Shown here in pieces: positions 28,560-38,967 of a stretch of 64,000 bases of DNA. The notes beneath the pieces were generated by a model. That model searched no databases. It was not told the DNA's origin and was given only the letters and a program-made list of their open reading frames with translations. The DNA comes from Mammaliicoccus sciuri. Lineage in GTDB: Bacteria; Bacillota; Bacilli; Staphylococcales; Staphylococcaceae. Position numbers and translations under genes: made by a program. Every line of letters starts with the position of its first letter. The first letter of the stretch is position 1. Location of the stretch: positions 248,001 to 312,000 of the forward strand of contig NZ_CP094824.1 in the NCBI RefSeq assembly GCF_025561425.1. Reading direction: 5' to 3'.

Positions 28560-29456
28560 ATGGAGTTTAAACAGTTAAAATATTTTATGGAAATTGTTAG
28601 AAATGGTGGTATGACCCAAGCTGCAGAACATTTATTTGTAGCGCAATCTACAATTAGTAAAGCTGTAAAAAACCTTGAAAATGAATTTGATGTCACGCTG
28701 TTTGATCGTTCACAAAAACACATTAAACTAACAGATACTGGCGAAGTATTTTACGATAAAGCAGTAGAATTCTTAACGCTATTTGATCATTTGACGCTCG
28801 AACTGAATGATATCTTTGAAGTGCAACGTGGACATATTAGATTAGGTTTGTCGCCTATGATTAAAGTGGATCTTATAACAGATAGTCTCGAGAATTTTCA
28901 TGGTAAATATTCTAACGTCACATACGAAGTTACTGAAGGTGGCGGTAAAGCGGTAGAACATTATATTAATAAAGATGAAGTAGATATTGGTGTGACGACA
29001 TTACCTGTAGATTCATCTAAATATAACAGCGTGCCACTTTATAAAGAGGAATTGTTTTTAGTAGTGAATAAGTCACATAAACTTGCTGAAAGACATCAAG
29101 TATCAATCAGTGAATTGAAAGATGAAGAATTTGTCTTATTTCACGATGACTATTATTTAAGAGATATGATTATTGAGAACTGCCGGAAAGAAGGTTTCTA
29201 TCCAAAGACAGTTGCTAAAATATCACAGCTTACCTTTATTAGCAATATGATAGAAAGAGGGCTTGGTCTATCTATTGTGCCACAAAGTATTGCTGAACAA
29301 ATGAGTGATGATGTGACAATGATTGAACTTGAAGGTGAAAAGATATATTGGCATCTCGGATTAATTTGGAAAAAAGGTGCTTATGTGAATCGCGTTACTA
29401 AAGAATGGATATTATTTCTAAAAGAATCACTAATCAAGAAACAGGCTGGAACATAA
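28560..29456 (+). CDS. cidR: LysR-family regulator, probable CidR
   Basis: A 298-residue LysR-type protein with the N-terminal winged helix (GGMTQAAEHLFVAQSTISKA, residues 17-36) and a periplasmic-binding-like effector domain from about residue 92. Its position just upstream of cidA and cidB in the same orientation matches the staphylococcal cidR-cidAB arrangement, where CidR activates these genes in response to acetate or pyruvate metabolism. The name rests mainly on this context. Its end overlaps a terminator. Confidence 0.82.
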   Translation: MEFKQLKYFMEIVRNGGMTQAAEHLFVAQSTISKAVKNLENEFDVTLFDRSQKHIKLTDTGEVFYDKAVEFLTLFDHLTLELNDIFEVQRGHIRLGLSPMIKVDLITDSLENFHGKYSNVTYEVTEGGGKAVEHYINKDEVDIGVTTLPVDSSKYNSVPLYKEELFLVVNKSHKLAERHQVSISELKDEEFVLFHDDYYLRDMIIENCRKEGFYPKTVAKISQLTFISNMIERGLGLSIVPQSIAEQMSDDVTMIELEGEKIYWHLGLIWKKGAYVNRVTKEWILFLKESLIKKQAGT

Positions 29457-29474
29457 TGTTCTAGCCTGTTTTTT
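29440..29474 (+). terminator. Terminator of cidR
   Basis: AACAGGCTGGAAC pairs with GTTCTAGCCTGTT (one G-T pair), five-base loop, then TTTT. The stem overlaps the cidR stop codon. Confidence 0.85.
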
Positions 29475-29501
29475 GCTTTGAACAGTAAAATATAATCAAA
29501 C

Positions 29502-29518
29502 TATTCCAATACGGAATA
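29502..29518 (+). promoter_or_regulatory. Candidate CidR operator upstream of cidA
   Basis: TATTCC-AATAC-GGAATA is a perfect 6-bp dyad with a T-N11-A core, the form of LysR-type binding sites, about 87 bases before cidA. The 12-mer ACTATTCCAATA that starts it also occurs in the dyad upstream of cysJ. Confidence 0.55.
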
Positions 29519-29604
29519 TGTTAAATCGATAATATGTATTTTATTAATACTTTGGACCGTCCTATAATATTGTCTATAACGTCTTATTAAAAGGATGAGT
29601 TTAG

Positions 29605-29988
29605 ATGATTAAAACGTTTATAAAGATACTATTTCAAGTATCTCTCATATATATGATTACTCAAATTGGTAAATGGCTTCAAGAAATATTACATATACCA
29701 ATTGCAGGTAGTATTGTTGGACTAGCATTATTATTTTTATTACTTCTAACAGGTATTTTACCTGAACGATGGATAGAAGTCGGTGCTAATAAATTAATTA
29801 ATGTTATGATTTTATTTTTCGTGCCTTCCATCGTAGGCATTATGGATATTGCAGATCAGATTGGACCAGGTTATATCATTATGGTCGTGTTACTCATTGT
29901 GAGTACAAGTTTAGTAGCACTCTCATCTGGTTATGTTTGTGAGAAGTTTTTAAATATTAATAAAACGGATAAGGAGAATGCATCATGA
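29605..29988 (+). CDS. cidA: Holin-like protein CidA (LrgA/CidA family)
   Basis: A 127-residue protein with four predicted membrane helices and the family motif [20 protein letters not shown]. CidA is a holin-like membrane protein tied to murein hydrolase activity, programmed cell death and, in later work, pyruvate transport. ATG preceded by AAAGGATGAG. It overlaps cidB by four bases (ATGA), so the two are translationally coupled. Confidence 0.88.
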   Translation: MIKTFIKILFQVSLIYMITQIGKWLQEILHIPIAGSIVGLALLFLLLLTGILPERWIEVGANKLINVMILFFVPSIVGIMDIADQIGPGYIIMVVLLIVSTSLVALSSGYVCEKFLNINKTDKENAS

Positions 29989-30674
29989 TTATACAATCTT
30001 TTTTGATGGTACTTTTAACATTAGCTTGTTTTATCATCGCTAAGAAACTACAAATTAAATACAAACATCCTATACTCAATCCAGCACTGATAGCTTCAAT
30101 TATGATTGTCACTATTTTATTAGTGTTTGGTATGAATTACAAAGACTACATGGTAGGTGGTTCATGGATTCATCAATTTTTAGATTGTTCAGTTGTCAGT
30201 TTAGCATATCCGTTATATAAATATAGAAAGTTGATTGTCGCGAACTTTAAAATTATTATTTCAAGTGTATTAGCAGGCATCATGGTTAACTTTGTCCTCA
30301 TTTATGGCGTTCTATATTTAATGGGATATCCGAGTTCAACGATTGTCACAATTTTACCTAGATCGATGACAGCAGCAGTAGGTATTGAAGTGTCTCACCA
30401 AATGGGTGGAACAGATACGATAACCGTTATGTTTATTATAGCGACAGGTTTAATTGGTAGTATTTTAGGTAATTTTTATATTAGTAAAGCGAAGTTTACA
30501 AGTGATTTAGCAAAAGGTTTAACGTATGGTAATGCTTCACATGCGTTTGGTACAGCCAAAGCTTTGGAATCTAATATTGAAGCAGGTGCGTTTAGTACAA
30601 TTGGTATGATTTTAACAGCTGTCCTCAGTGCGATTATGTTACCAGTACTTTATTTAATGACCACTTATATTTAA
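29985..30674 (+). CDS. cidB: CidB/LrgB-family membrane protein
   Basis: A 229-residue polytopic protein with the LrgB-family motif [18 protein letters not shown] (around 124-141) and HAFGTAKA near the C-terminus. Partner of CidA. In S. aureus a pyruvate oxidase gene cidC follows; here a terminator and a BCCT pseudogene follow instead. Confidence 0.88.
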   Translation: MIIQSFLMVLLTLACFIIAKKLQIKYKHPILNPALIASIMIVTILLVFGMNYKDYMVGGSWIHQFLDCSVVSLAYPLYKYRKLIVANFKIIISSVLAGIMVNFVLIYGVLYLMGYPSSTIVTILPRSMTAAVGIEVSHQMGGTDTITVMFIIATGLIGSILGNFYISKAKFTSDLAKGLTYGNASHAFGTAKALESNIEAGAFSTIGMILTAVLSAIMLPVLYLMTTYI

Positions 30675-30682
30675 TGAGATCT

Positions 30683-30727
30683 AGAAGGAGATATGGCAAA
30701 ATTCATGTCATATTCCCTTCTTTTTTA
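30683..30727 (+). terminator. Terminator of cidAB
   Basis: AGAAGG...ATATG and CATAT...CCTTCT form an imperfect stem after cidB, followed by TTTTTTAT. Confidence 0.7.
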
Positions 30728-30790
30728 TATAAATTAATATTCATAAAATATGTATAAAAATACATAATAAAAGAACGTTAGATTTGTTAC

Positions 30791-30812
30791 GTTCGTTAAA
30801 TTTTAACTTAAC
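30791..30812 (+). promoter_or_regulatory. Motif shared with the betB promoter, upstream of the BCCT gene
   Basis: The 22-base pattern GTTCGTTAAAT-N6-TTAAC is found here and at 43986-44007 before betB, containing the inverted repeat GTTAA-N8-TTAAC. It is a candidate operator for the CudC/GbsR regulator encoded at 43.3 kb. The rest of the 340-base intergenic region shows only AT-rich sequence. Confidence 0.5.
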
Positions 30813-31011
30813 ACAACCGTTGTAGCAATATTTATAATGATTATAAAATGCATATTATATATTTATTCATAAGTAATGATATTTTTCATTGTATGTGATT
30901 TGCATTTTTATTAAAAATTCTATATCGTCTTCATTGTGATTTAAATCATCGTGTTCATTAAAAATGATTATTTAACGATGTACATTAATCGACAACGAGG
31001 AGTGTTCAGAA

Positions 31012-32328
31012 GTGAAGAAACATAAAGTAATGGACTGGTGGACATTTTATGGGACGGTTGCAGTATTACTTATCGCTGTTATACCGATGATGGTATTCCC
31101 TAAAGCTAGTCAAGAAGTCATTACAAGTATCAATGATATTATTTCGGATTCATTAGGTGCATGGTATCTATTACTTGGATTGATTGTTTTTGCATTTGTA
31201 TTATACATAGCGTTTGGAAAATACGGGAATGTCACTTTAGGTAAAGCAAGTGATAAACCTGAATTTAATAATTTTAGTTGGATTTCGATGCTATTTTGCG
31301 TGGGTATCGGTTCAGACATTTTATACTGGGGTGTCATCGAATGGGCATACTATTATCAAGTGCCGCCGTATGGTGCAGGTAGTATGATAGATGAAGCACT
31401 CGAATATGCAACAATGTATGGCATGTTTCATTGGGGACCAATAGCTTGGGCGATTTATGTGTTACCTGCTTTGCCAATTGGTTATTTAGTATTTGTTAAG
31501 AAGAAACCAATCTATAAAATCAGCCAAGCATGTAGACCAATTTTAAAAGGTCAAACGGATAAATTACTCGGTAAAATTGTAGATATTTTATTTATTTTTG
31601 GATTATTAGGCGGTGCAGCAACATCATTAGCACTAGGTGTACCACTGATTTCTGCTGGGATAGAGCGGCTCACAGGACTAGATGGTGAGAATATGGTTAT
31701 GAGAAGTATTATCTTACTCATCATTACGGTCATCTTTGCATTTAGTTCTTATACAGGTCTGAAAAAAAGTATACAAAAATTAAGTGATATTAACGTTTGG
31801 CTAACGTTCTTAATTTTAGGAATCGTACTGATTGTTGGGCCAACGATATTTATTATGGAGACGACTGTATCAGGTTTAGGAAATATGCTGAAAAATTTCT
31901 TTAGAATGGCAACATGGTTAGAACCATTTGGCGGGATTAGTGATAGAAAAGAAACAAACTTCCCGCAAGATTAGACGATATTCTATTGGTCTTGGTGGTT
32001 AGTATATGCGCCATTTATTGGCTTATTTATTGCCAGAATTTCCAAAGGCCGTACGTTAAAAGAAGTCGTATTAGGTACAATTATTTATGGAACTTTAGGA
32101 TGTGTATTATTCTTTGGTATCTTTGGTAACTATGCAGTGTTCTTACAAATTTCAGGACAATTTGATGTCATTCAATTCTTGAATCAACATAACGCAGAAG
32201 CCACTATTATAGAAGTGATGCATCAATTACCATTTCCAAAAGTAATGATTGTCCTATTCTTAATCTCAGCATTCTTATATTTAGCAACAACATTTGATTC
32301 AAGATTATTTATATTAGCAGCAGCTAAA
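31012..32328 (+). pseudogene. BCCT-family (betaine/choline/carnitine) transporter, nonsense and 3'-deleted
   Basis: The frame encodes a BCCT transporter with a GTG start behind GAGGAGTG. Typical features include CVGIGSDILYWGVIEWAYYY and FGLLGGAATSLALGVP. At 31972-31974 a TAG at codon 321 replaces what should be the Trp of FPQDWTIFYWSWW (inferred TGG to TAG). The frame continues as TIFYWSWW to ATTFDSRLFILAAA, then homology ends near 32325 and the cysH leader begins: about 130 C-terminal codons are deleted. In staphylococci cudT, a choline transporter, belongs to this family, and the shared promoter motif with betB supports that role. No functional product is expected. Confidence 0.85.
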
Positions 32329-32388
32329 AACATTGATTTTAAACTTAAAAAGCTTGTAGAAATAAGCATAAGGAGGACGTTATATATC

Positions 32389-33120
32389 ATGACCGAAGTG
32401 TTAACATATGAACGTTTTGACACTGATCCTTTTAAAGATATTGATATTGACGATGAAACGAAAGGTGCATATCAAATAATTAAATGGGCGTACGAACATT
32501 ATGGAGATTCTATCGTATATTCATGTAGTTTTGGGGCAGAGGGTATGATTTTGATAGATTTAATATCAAAAGTTAAACCAGATGCCAAAATTGTTTTCTT
32601 AGATACTGACTTACATTTTCAAGAAACATACGATTTGATTGACCGTGTGAAAGAAAGATATCCAACGTTAAATATTGAACTTAAAAAGTCAGATTTAACG
32701 CTAGAGCAACAAGCAGATCAATATGAACCGGCACTATGGACAAGTGACCCGAATCAATGTTGTTATATCAGAAAGATTAAACCGTTAGAAGAAGTATTAT
32801 CGGGTGCTACTGCTTGGGTCTCAGGATTAAGAAGAGAACAATCTCCAAGTAGACAAAATACCGATTTTATTAATAAAGATGAAAGATTTAAATCTATAAA
32901 AGTTTGTCCTTTAATTTATTGGACTTGGGACGATATATGGGCATATATCGAACGCCACGATTTAACCTACAATGAACTTCATGACTTTAATTATCCAAGT
33001 ATTGGATGTATTCCTTGTACAGCTCAAGTATCTTCGTCAGGTGATTCACGTGAAGGAAGATGGACGAATTTCAACAAAACTGAATGTGGTTTGCATACAG
33101 TAAATAATAAACCTAAGTAA
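32389..33120 (+). CDS. cysH: Assimilatory adenylyl-sulphate (APS/PAPS) reductase
   Basis: A 243-residue reductase that converts APS (or PAPS) to sulphite using thioredoxin. The PP-loop fold is seen in YSCSFGAEGMIL. The 4Fe-4S ligand pairs of the APS-type enzyme are present at Cys124-Cys125 (QCCYIRK) and Cys207-Cys210 (GCIPC), and the catalytic cysteine is in the C-terminal ECGLH. ATG at 32389 has AAGGAGGA. Upstream lies a deletion-truncated BCCT gene whose frame reads into cysH; that apparent fusion is an artefact of the deletion. Original promoter probably partly lost. The gene is intact although its pathway is broken downstream. Confidence 0.9.
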   Translation: MTEVLTYERFDTDPFKDIDIDDETKGAYQIIKWAYEHYGDSIVYSCSFGAEGMILIDLISKVKPDAKIVFLDTDLHFQETYDLIDRVKERYPTLNIELKKSDLTLEQQADQYEPALWTSDPNQCCYIRKIKPLEEVLSGATAWVSGLRREQSPSRQNTDFINKDERFKSIKVCPLIYWTWDDIWAYIERHDLTYNELHDFNYPSIGCIPCTAQVSSSGDSREGRWTNFNKTECGLHTVNNKPK

Positions 33121-33159
33121 TCTAATAAAGAGATTTATTAATCTTTTTTAGCATAAATC

Positions 33160-33183
33160 ATACTATTCCAATAAGAATAGTAT
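33160..33183 (+). promoter_or_regulatory. Dyad operator upstream of cysJ
   Basis: ATACTATTC-CAATAA-GAATAGTAT is a perfect 9-bp inverted repeat in the 100-base gap between cysH and cysJ. It probably binds a sulphur regulator such as CymR or a CysL-type LysR protein; which one is not decidable from sequence. Confidence 0.65.
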
Positions 33184-33220
33184 TTAAACTTAAATAATTG
33201 GACAGGATGAGGTGACATCT

Positions 33221-35041
33221 TTGGAATTATCAGTAACAAATAGCCCTTTTAATCAAGAGCAGTCAGAAAAGTTAAATCAAGTATTTGCAACACTTACAAA
33301 TGAACAAAAGATATTGTTGAGTGGTTACTTATCAGCATCAGTCGTACAAGGTGGTCAAGTAAGTGCGCCTGTAGTTGAGCAATCTACAGCAGTGAGCAGT
33401 GAACCTAAGTTTAAGAAAAGAGATATTACGGTATTGTTTGGTTCTGAAACAGGTAATGCGCAAGGTTTAGCTGAAACGTTAGAAAGTAAATTAAAAGAAA
33501 AATCATTCAATGTCAATCTTGCATGTATGGAAGATTTTAAGACTAAAGATTTAAAGAAAGTAGAAGATTTATTTATTATCACAGCGACTCATGGAGAAGG
33601 AGATCCACCAGATAACGCAATTACGTTCCATGAGTTTTTACATAGTCGTAAGGCACCTAAGTTGAATGATGTGAGATTCTCAGTGTTAGCACTTGGAGAC
33701 GAATCGTATGAATTCTTCTGTCAGACTGGTAAAGATTTTGATAAGAGATTAGAAGAGTTAGGTGCAGAGAGGATACATCCAAGAGTAGATTGTGATTTAG
33801 ACTTTGATGAACCTGCTGAAAAATGGATGGAAGACATTTTAAATTCAATCGGCCAAGTATCAGGTCAAACAGCAGAAGAACCCGTTAAATTAGATGCTGA
33901 AGATTTATCAGCTACTCAAACGTATTCACGCTCTAATCCATACGAAGCAGAAATTTTAGAAAATATTAACTTGAACGGTAGAGGTTCAAATAAAGAAGTT
34001 AGACATATCGAACTTTCTTTAGAAGGTTTCAATGATTCATTTGAACCAGGTGATTGTATCGGCATATTCCCGAAAAATGATCCTGAAATTGTTTCAGCGT
34101 TAATTGAAACACTCGTTTGGGATCCTGAAGAAATCGTACCAATTAATGATTCTGGCGATACGTTAACTTTACGTGATGCATTAACTAATCATTTCGAAAT
34201 TACTAAATTAACTAAACCAATCGTTACAAAAGCTGCGAATATCTTTGGTAATGGCGTGTTATCTGAAAAAGTTAAAAAAGATAGATGGATTTATGGATAC
34301 GTTGAAGGTCGTGATTTTATAGACTTATTAAACGATTTTCCACCTGAAGATTTACAACCAGATGCTTTACATCAAATATTGAGAAAATTGCCAGCTCGTG
34401 AATATTCAATCGCAAGTAGCCATCAAGCAGCACCTGATGAAGTACATTTAACGATTGGAGCAGTTCGTTACCATTCTCATGATAGAGATAGAAAAGGTGT
34501 TTGCTCAGTACAATTTGCAGAACGTCTACAACCTGGTGATACAGTACCAATATACTTGAAGAAGAATCCGAACTTTAAGTTCCCTAAAACAAGTGAAACG
34601 CCAGTCATTATGATTGGTCCAGGTACAGGTGTTGCACCATTTAGATCATATATTCAAGAAAAAGAAGAATTAGAGCTTACTAATAAAGCTTGGTTATTCT
34701 TCGGCGAACAACACTTTACGACAGACTTTTTATACCAAACAGAATGGCAAGGTTGGTTGAAAGATGGCGTGCTTGATAAATTAAGTGTCGCGTTCTCGAG
34801 AGACTCAGAAGAAAAAGTATATGTACAACACAGAATTGAAGAAAACAGTAAAGAATTTTATCAATGGATTCAAGAAGGTGCAGCTATCTATGTATGTGGA
34901 GATGAAAAACATATGGCTAAAGATGTGCATCAATCCATTTTAAATGTCATTCAAAAAGAAGGACATTATAACGAAGAAGAAGCAGAAGCATTTTTAACTG
35001 AATTGAAAAAAGAGAGAAGATATCAAAGAGATATTTATTAA
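33221..35041 (+). CDS. cysJ: Sulphite reductase (NADPH) flavoprotein alpha subunit
   Basis: A 606-residue diflavin reductase that passes electrons from NADPH through FAD and FMN to CysI. An N-terminal flavodoxin domain ([15 protein letters not shown] near residue 73), an FAD-binding region with REYSIASS near 391, and NADPH-binding [12 protein letters not shown] near 467 and [14 protein letters not shown] near 563 are all present. I chose TTG 33221 because GATGAGGTG is well spaced from it; GTG 33212 overlaps that site. It is intact but its partner cysI, 14 bases downstream, carries two stops. Confidence 0.88.
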   Translation: MELSVTNSPFNQEQSEKLNQVFATLTNEQKILLSGYLSASVVQGGQVSAPVVEQSTAVSSEPKFKKRDITVLFGSETGNAQGLAETLESKLKEKSFNVNLACMEDFKTKDLKKVEDLFIITATHGEGDPPDNAITFHEFLHSRKAPKLNDVRFSVLALGDESYEFFCQTGKDFDKRLEELGAERIHPRVDCDLDFDEPAEKWMEDILNSIGQVSGQTAEEPVKLDAEDLSATQTYSRSNPYEAEILENINLNGRGSNKEVRHIELSLEGFNDSFEPGDCIGIFPKNDPEIVSALIETLVWDPEEIVPINDSGDTLTLRDALTNHFEITKLTKPIVTKAANIFGNGVLSEKVKKDRWIYGYVEGRDFIDLLNDFPPEDLQPDALHQILRKLPAREYSIASSHQAAPDEVHLTIGAVRYHSHDRDRKGVCSVQFAERLQPGDTVPIYLKKNPNFKFPKTSETPVIMIGPGTGVAPFRSYIQEKEELELTNKAWLFFGEQHFTTDFLYQTEWQGWLKDGVLDKLSVAFSRDSEEKVYVQHRIEENSKEFYQWIQEGAAIYVCGDEKHMAKDVHQSILNVIQKEGHYNEEEAEAFLTELKKERRYQRDIY

Positions 35042-35055
35042 GAGGGGGCAATATT

Positions 35056-36759
35056 GTGAGCACTCAAACTAATTTATCCGACAAATTAGATGAAATGGAA
35101 CACATTAAGTATAGAAGTAATTATTTAAGAGGAACAATTAAAGAAGGTTTAGCAGATGAAATAACTGGTGCAATAGCTGAAGACGATACAAAATTACTTA
35201 AATTCCATGGTAGTTATATGCAAGATGATAGGGATATTCGTGATGAGCGTCGTAAACAAAAGTTAGAACCAGCATATAGTTTCATGATTAGAGTAAGAGT
35301 TCCAGGTGGTACGGCTACAGCTGATCAATGGATTGCGATGGATGATATTTCAACAGAATACGCTAATAACACAATCAAACTGACAACAAGACAAGCCTTT
35401 CAATTCCATGGCATCTTAAAAAGAAACTTAAAAAGTTCAATGCAAAGTATCCACCATGCTGTCATGGATTCATTAGCAGCATGTGGTGACGTTAACAGAA
35501 ACGTCATGTGTAATCCAAATCCTTATCAATCAGGCGTGCACAAAGAAGTAGATACACTTGCTACAAAAATAAGTGATCACTTATCACCTCAAACTGGTGC
35601 GTATCATGAGATTTGGTTAGATGATGAAAAAATAGTCGATACAAAAGAAGAAGTAGAACCAATGTACGGTAAGACATACTAACCAAGAAAATTCAAAATC
35701 GGTATCGCTGTGCCACCATCAAATGATATTGATGTTTATTCACAAGATATCGGACTGATTGCAGTTATTGAAGATGATCAATTAGTCGGGTTTAATGTGA
35801 CAGTAGGTGGCGGTATGGGTATGACACACGGTGATACGAAGACATACCCTCAAGTAGGACGTCTATTAGGCTACTTCCCTAAAGAAGAAGCGGTAGATGT
35901 TTGTGAGAAGATTTTAACTATCCAACGTGATTATGGTAATAGAGAAAACAGAAAGAATGCACGATTTAAATATACTGTTGATCGTCTTGGTGTTGATTTT
36001 ATTCGTGAAGAATTGAATAAACGTTTAGGTTGGGAAATTGAAGAGGCGAAACCATTTGAATTTAAACATAATGGTGACCGATACGGTTGGACTGAAGGAA
36101 GCGGAAAATGGCACTTTACATTATTTATTCAAAATGGACGTGTCAAAGATACTTCTGATTACAAATTGAAGACAGCACTGAGAGAAATAGCTGAAATTCA
36201 TACAGGTGACTTCCGTTTAACACCAAACCAGAACTTAATTATTGCCAATGTTGCCAAAAGTAAAAAACAACAAATTCAAAAAATTATTGATCAATATGGC
36301 ATAACAGATGGTGAACATTATACAGGACTTAGAAGAAATTCAATGGCATGTGTTGCATTTCCAACGTGTGGTTTAGCGATGGCTGAATCAGAACGTTACC
36401 TTCCAACACTAATCAATAAAATTGAAGGACTTTTAGATGAAGCAGGTTTAAATGAAGAAGAAATTACGATTCGAATGACAGGTTGTCCAAATGGATGTGC
36501 AAGACCAGCATTAGCTGAAATTGCATTTATCGGTAAAGCGCCAGGTAAATATAATATGTACCTTGGCGGCGGATTCACAGGAAATCGTTTAAATAAATTA
36601 TTTAAAGAAAATATTGGTTAAGATGAGATTTTAGAAAGCTTAAAACCAATTCTGATTCAATACGGTAAAGAAAAAAATGATGGAGAACACTTTGGAGACT
36701 TTGTTATCCGTAAAGGCATAATTAAAGAAGTGCAATCAGGGCAAGACTTCCATAGTTAA
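35056..36759 (+). pseudogene. cysI: Sulphite reductase hemoprotein beta subunit with two in-frame stops
   Basis: The intact frame would be 567 codons, the normal CysI length. The 4Fe-4S/siroheme cysteines are at codons 432, 438, 477 and 481 (CVAFPTC, CPNGC). A TAA at 35680-35682 (codon 209) interrupts KTY-PRKFKIG, probably from TTA, and a second TAA at 36619-36621 (codon 522) interrupts ENIG-DEILESL, possibly from GAA. No frameshift occurs. The GTG start has AGAGGGGGC. Sulphite cannot be reduced by this product unless the stops are read through. All four ligands lie after the first stop. Confidence 0.9.
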
Positions 36760-36779
36760 TCAGAAAATGGGGTGTAAGA

Positions 36780-37547
36780 ATGGGGAAAGTATTCTTGGTT
36801 GGTGCTGGACCGGGCGATTCAGATTTAATAACGGTTAAAGGTATTAAAGCCATTAAACAGTCTAATGTCATATTATATGACCGACTCGTCAATAAAGCAT
36901 TATTAGATTATGCAACTGAAGACACGAGAATGATTTATTGCGGTAAAAGTCCGAATAAGCATTCTTTAACTCAAGATGAAATTAATGAATTGCTCGTAAA
37001 ACTTTCTCTAGAAGGTTACACCGTAACAAGACTTAAAGGTGGCGATCCATTTATCTTTGGTCGTGGTGGAGAGGAAGCAGAAACATTAAAGAACTATGAT
37101 ATTGCGTTCGAAGTAGTTCCAGGTATTACAGCTGGTGTTGCAGCACCAGCTTATGCTGGTATTCCAGTGACACATAGAGATTATAGTTCATCTGTTGCCT
37201 TTATAACAGGTGTTATGAAAGACAGTGTTGATGAAGATGAATATTGGAAACACTTAGCACTAGGACCAGAAACACTTTGTATTTATATGGGTGTAAAGAA
37301 GTTACCTGACATTCAAAAATTATTAGTGAAACACGGTAAAGATATTCAAACACCAGTAGCATTAATTCATTGTGGAACTTCACAGAAACAAGTCACAGTG
37401 ACAGGGACTTTAGAAGACATCGTAGAGAAATCACATCAAATCACAAACCCTGCAATGATTGTTATTGGAGAAGTCGTCAAACTGAGAGATCGCATGAGCT
37501 GGTTTGAAGAAGTGGCATTAGAACAGAACGTTCCACAACTTATTTAA
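36780..37547 (+). CDS. cobA: Uroporphyrinogen-III C-methyltransferase
   Basis: A 255-residue SUMT-type methyltransferase that makes precorrin-2, the first step of siroheme synthesis. The glycine-rich VGAGPGDSDLIT (residues 6-17), RLKGGDPFIFGRGGEE (near 85-100) and VPGITAGVAAPAYAGIP (near 117-133) signatures are present. Located 20 bases after cysI, it serves the siroheme of CysI and is intact. The name sumT is also used. Confidence 0.9.
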   Translation: MGKVFLVGAGPGDSDLITVKGIKAIKQSNVILYDRLVNKALLDYATEDTRMIYCGKSPNKHSLTQDEINELLVKLSLEGYTVTRLKGGDPFIFGRGGEEAETLKNYDIAFEVVPGITAGVAAPAYAGIPVTHRDYSSSVAFITGVMKDSVDEDEYWKHLALGPETLCIYMGVKKLPDIQKLLVKHGKDIQTPVALIHCGTSQKQVTVTGTLEDIVEKSHQITNPAMIVIGEVVKLRDRMSWFEEVALEQNVPQLI

Positions 37548-37565
37548 TAATACTGGAGGGGTACA

Positions 37566-38306
37566 ATGATAGGCGTGTTATATGTCAGTCACGGTAGCAG
37601 AATTAAAGAAGCGACAGATGAGGCAATTTCTTTTATAGAATCTGTGAAACAGTCTATTGATATACCGATACAAGAAATTTGCTTCTTAGAATTAGCACAA
37701 CCAGATATTCATCAAGGCGTTGAAAAGCTTATAGCGAAAGGCGCAACCGAGATATCCGTTATACCCGTATTGTTACTAAGTGCAGGTCACTATTTTAAAG
37801 ATATACCGAAAGAGATAGATGAAATTAAGACGCAATATCCAGAAGTAACATTTACTTATGGAGAGCCTTTAGGTGTTCAACCAAGATTAACAGCCATTCT
37901 TAAAGAACGTATTGAAGAAACGAAAGTTGCGATTAAAGAAGATGCTAAATTACTTGTTGTTGGAAGAGGTAGTTATAATCCGCAAACGAAGATAGATATT
38001 ACAGCTATAGGCCAATCCTTATACGAAACGACAGCATTTAAAAATGTAGAAGTGTGTTACTTAGCTGCCTGTGAGCCATCTTTTGAAGAAGCTTTACAAG
38101 ATGCATTACATGAAGAATATTCACAAGTATTCATTGCGCCATATCTTTGGTTTACAGGTGTCTTGGAGCGTCACATAGAGCAAACAGCAGCGGAGCATAA
38201 TACGAAAAGCGGCATCATCGTATGCGAACATTTAGGTCATCATCCATCCATACAAGAAGCATTGAAAGATCGCGTGTTAGAAACACTAACGACTCAAACA
38301 GTTTAA
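37566..38306 (+). CDS. sirB: Sirohydrochlorin ferrochelatase (SirB/CbiX)
   Basis: A 246-residue chelatase with two tandem CbiX-like halves: YVSHGSRIKEA (His9) and VLLLSAGHYFKDIP (His near 77) in the first, LVVGRGSYNP and APYLWFTGVLERH in the second. It inserts iron into sirohydrochlorin in siroheme synthesis. It follows cobA by 18 bases with TGGAGGGG. Confidence 0.85.
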   Translation: MIGVLYVSHGSRIKEATDEAISFIESVKQSIDIPIQEICFLELAQPDIHQGVEKLIAKGATEISVIPVLLLSAGHYFKDIPKEIDEIKTQYPEVTFTYGEPLGVQPRLTAILKERIEETKVAIKEDAKLLVVGRGSYNPQTKIDITAIGQSLYETTAFKNVEVCYLAACEPSFEEALQDALHEEYSQVFIAPYLWFTGVLERHIEQTAAEHNTKSGIIVCEHLGHHPSIQEALKDRVLETLTTQTV

Positions 38307-38331
38307 ATATCAGATTAAAGGATGATTTATT

Positions 38332-38946
38332 GTGGCATACATTCCAATCAATTTAGATTTACAAGATAAAATCGTCAAAGTTATTGGTGGCGGTAAAATT
38401 GCTGAACGCAGAGTGAACACACTGATAAATAATGAAGCGTTAATTCATGTTATTTCACCAGAACTTACAGACAATTTAAAGCAGTATGAAATTGAAGGGA
38501 AATTGAATTGGCACAAAAAGGACTTTGAAATATCTGATATAGAACATGTTGATTTTATTATAAATGCCACAAACTCACCAGAAATAAGCGATGTCATTAA
38601 AGATAATGCCCCTAAACATTGTCTTATCAACATGGTCGGTGATGCACAAGATGGCAATGTGATATTTCCTGGGACATTAAATAGAGGTAAGTTGCAGATA
38701 AGCGTCACATCAAATGGTGCAAGCCCAAAGTTAGTGCGTAATATTTTGAAAGATTTAGATCAACAATATTCAGTAGATTATACAGAATATGTAGATTTTT
38801 TATATGAATGTCGCACAATCATTAAACCACTAGAAATAGATCAAACAGAGAAAAACCAATTATTAGAGAATATTATGTCTCATCAATATTTCGATACTGA
38901 TGAACAGAATAAATTCATTAATTGGTTGAAACGACAACTTAAATAG
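38332..38946 (+). CDS. sirC: Precorrin-2 dehydrogenase (SirC/Met8-like)
   Basis: A 204-residue NAD-dependent dehydrogenase that oxidises precorrin-2 to sirohydrochlorin. The Rossmann segment VKVIGGGKIAERRVNTLI (residues 14-31) and the ATN region are typical, as is GTLNRGKLQISVTSNGASP. GTG start behind AAAGGATGA. With cobA and sirB it completes siroheme synthesis from uroporphyrinogen III. Confidence 0.85.
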   Translation: MAYIPINLDLQDKIVKVIGGGKIAERRVNTLINNEALIHVISPELTDNLKQYEIEGKLNWHKKDFEISDIEHVDFIINATNSPEISDVIKDNAPKHCLINMVGDAQDGNVIFPGTLNRGKLQISVTSNGASPKLVRNILKDLDQQYSVDYTEYVDFLYECRTIIKPLEIDQTEKNQLLENIMSHQYFDTDEQNKFINWLKRQLK

Positions 38947-38967
38947 AAAGCCAGAGAGGAGTAGCGT

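Noticed and set aside
32137-33120. A natural BCCT-CysH fusion protein
   Set aside because: The BCCT part is cut in mid-domain and cysH keeps its own AAGGAGGA and ATG; the common frame is a chance result of the deletion.
35056-36759. Recoded stop codons (selenocysteine or pyrrolysine) in cysI
   Set aside because: The stops are TAA, which is not used for either residue, and no recoding element or partner gene is visible.
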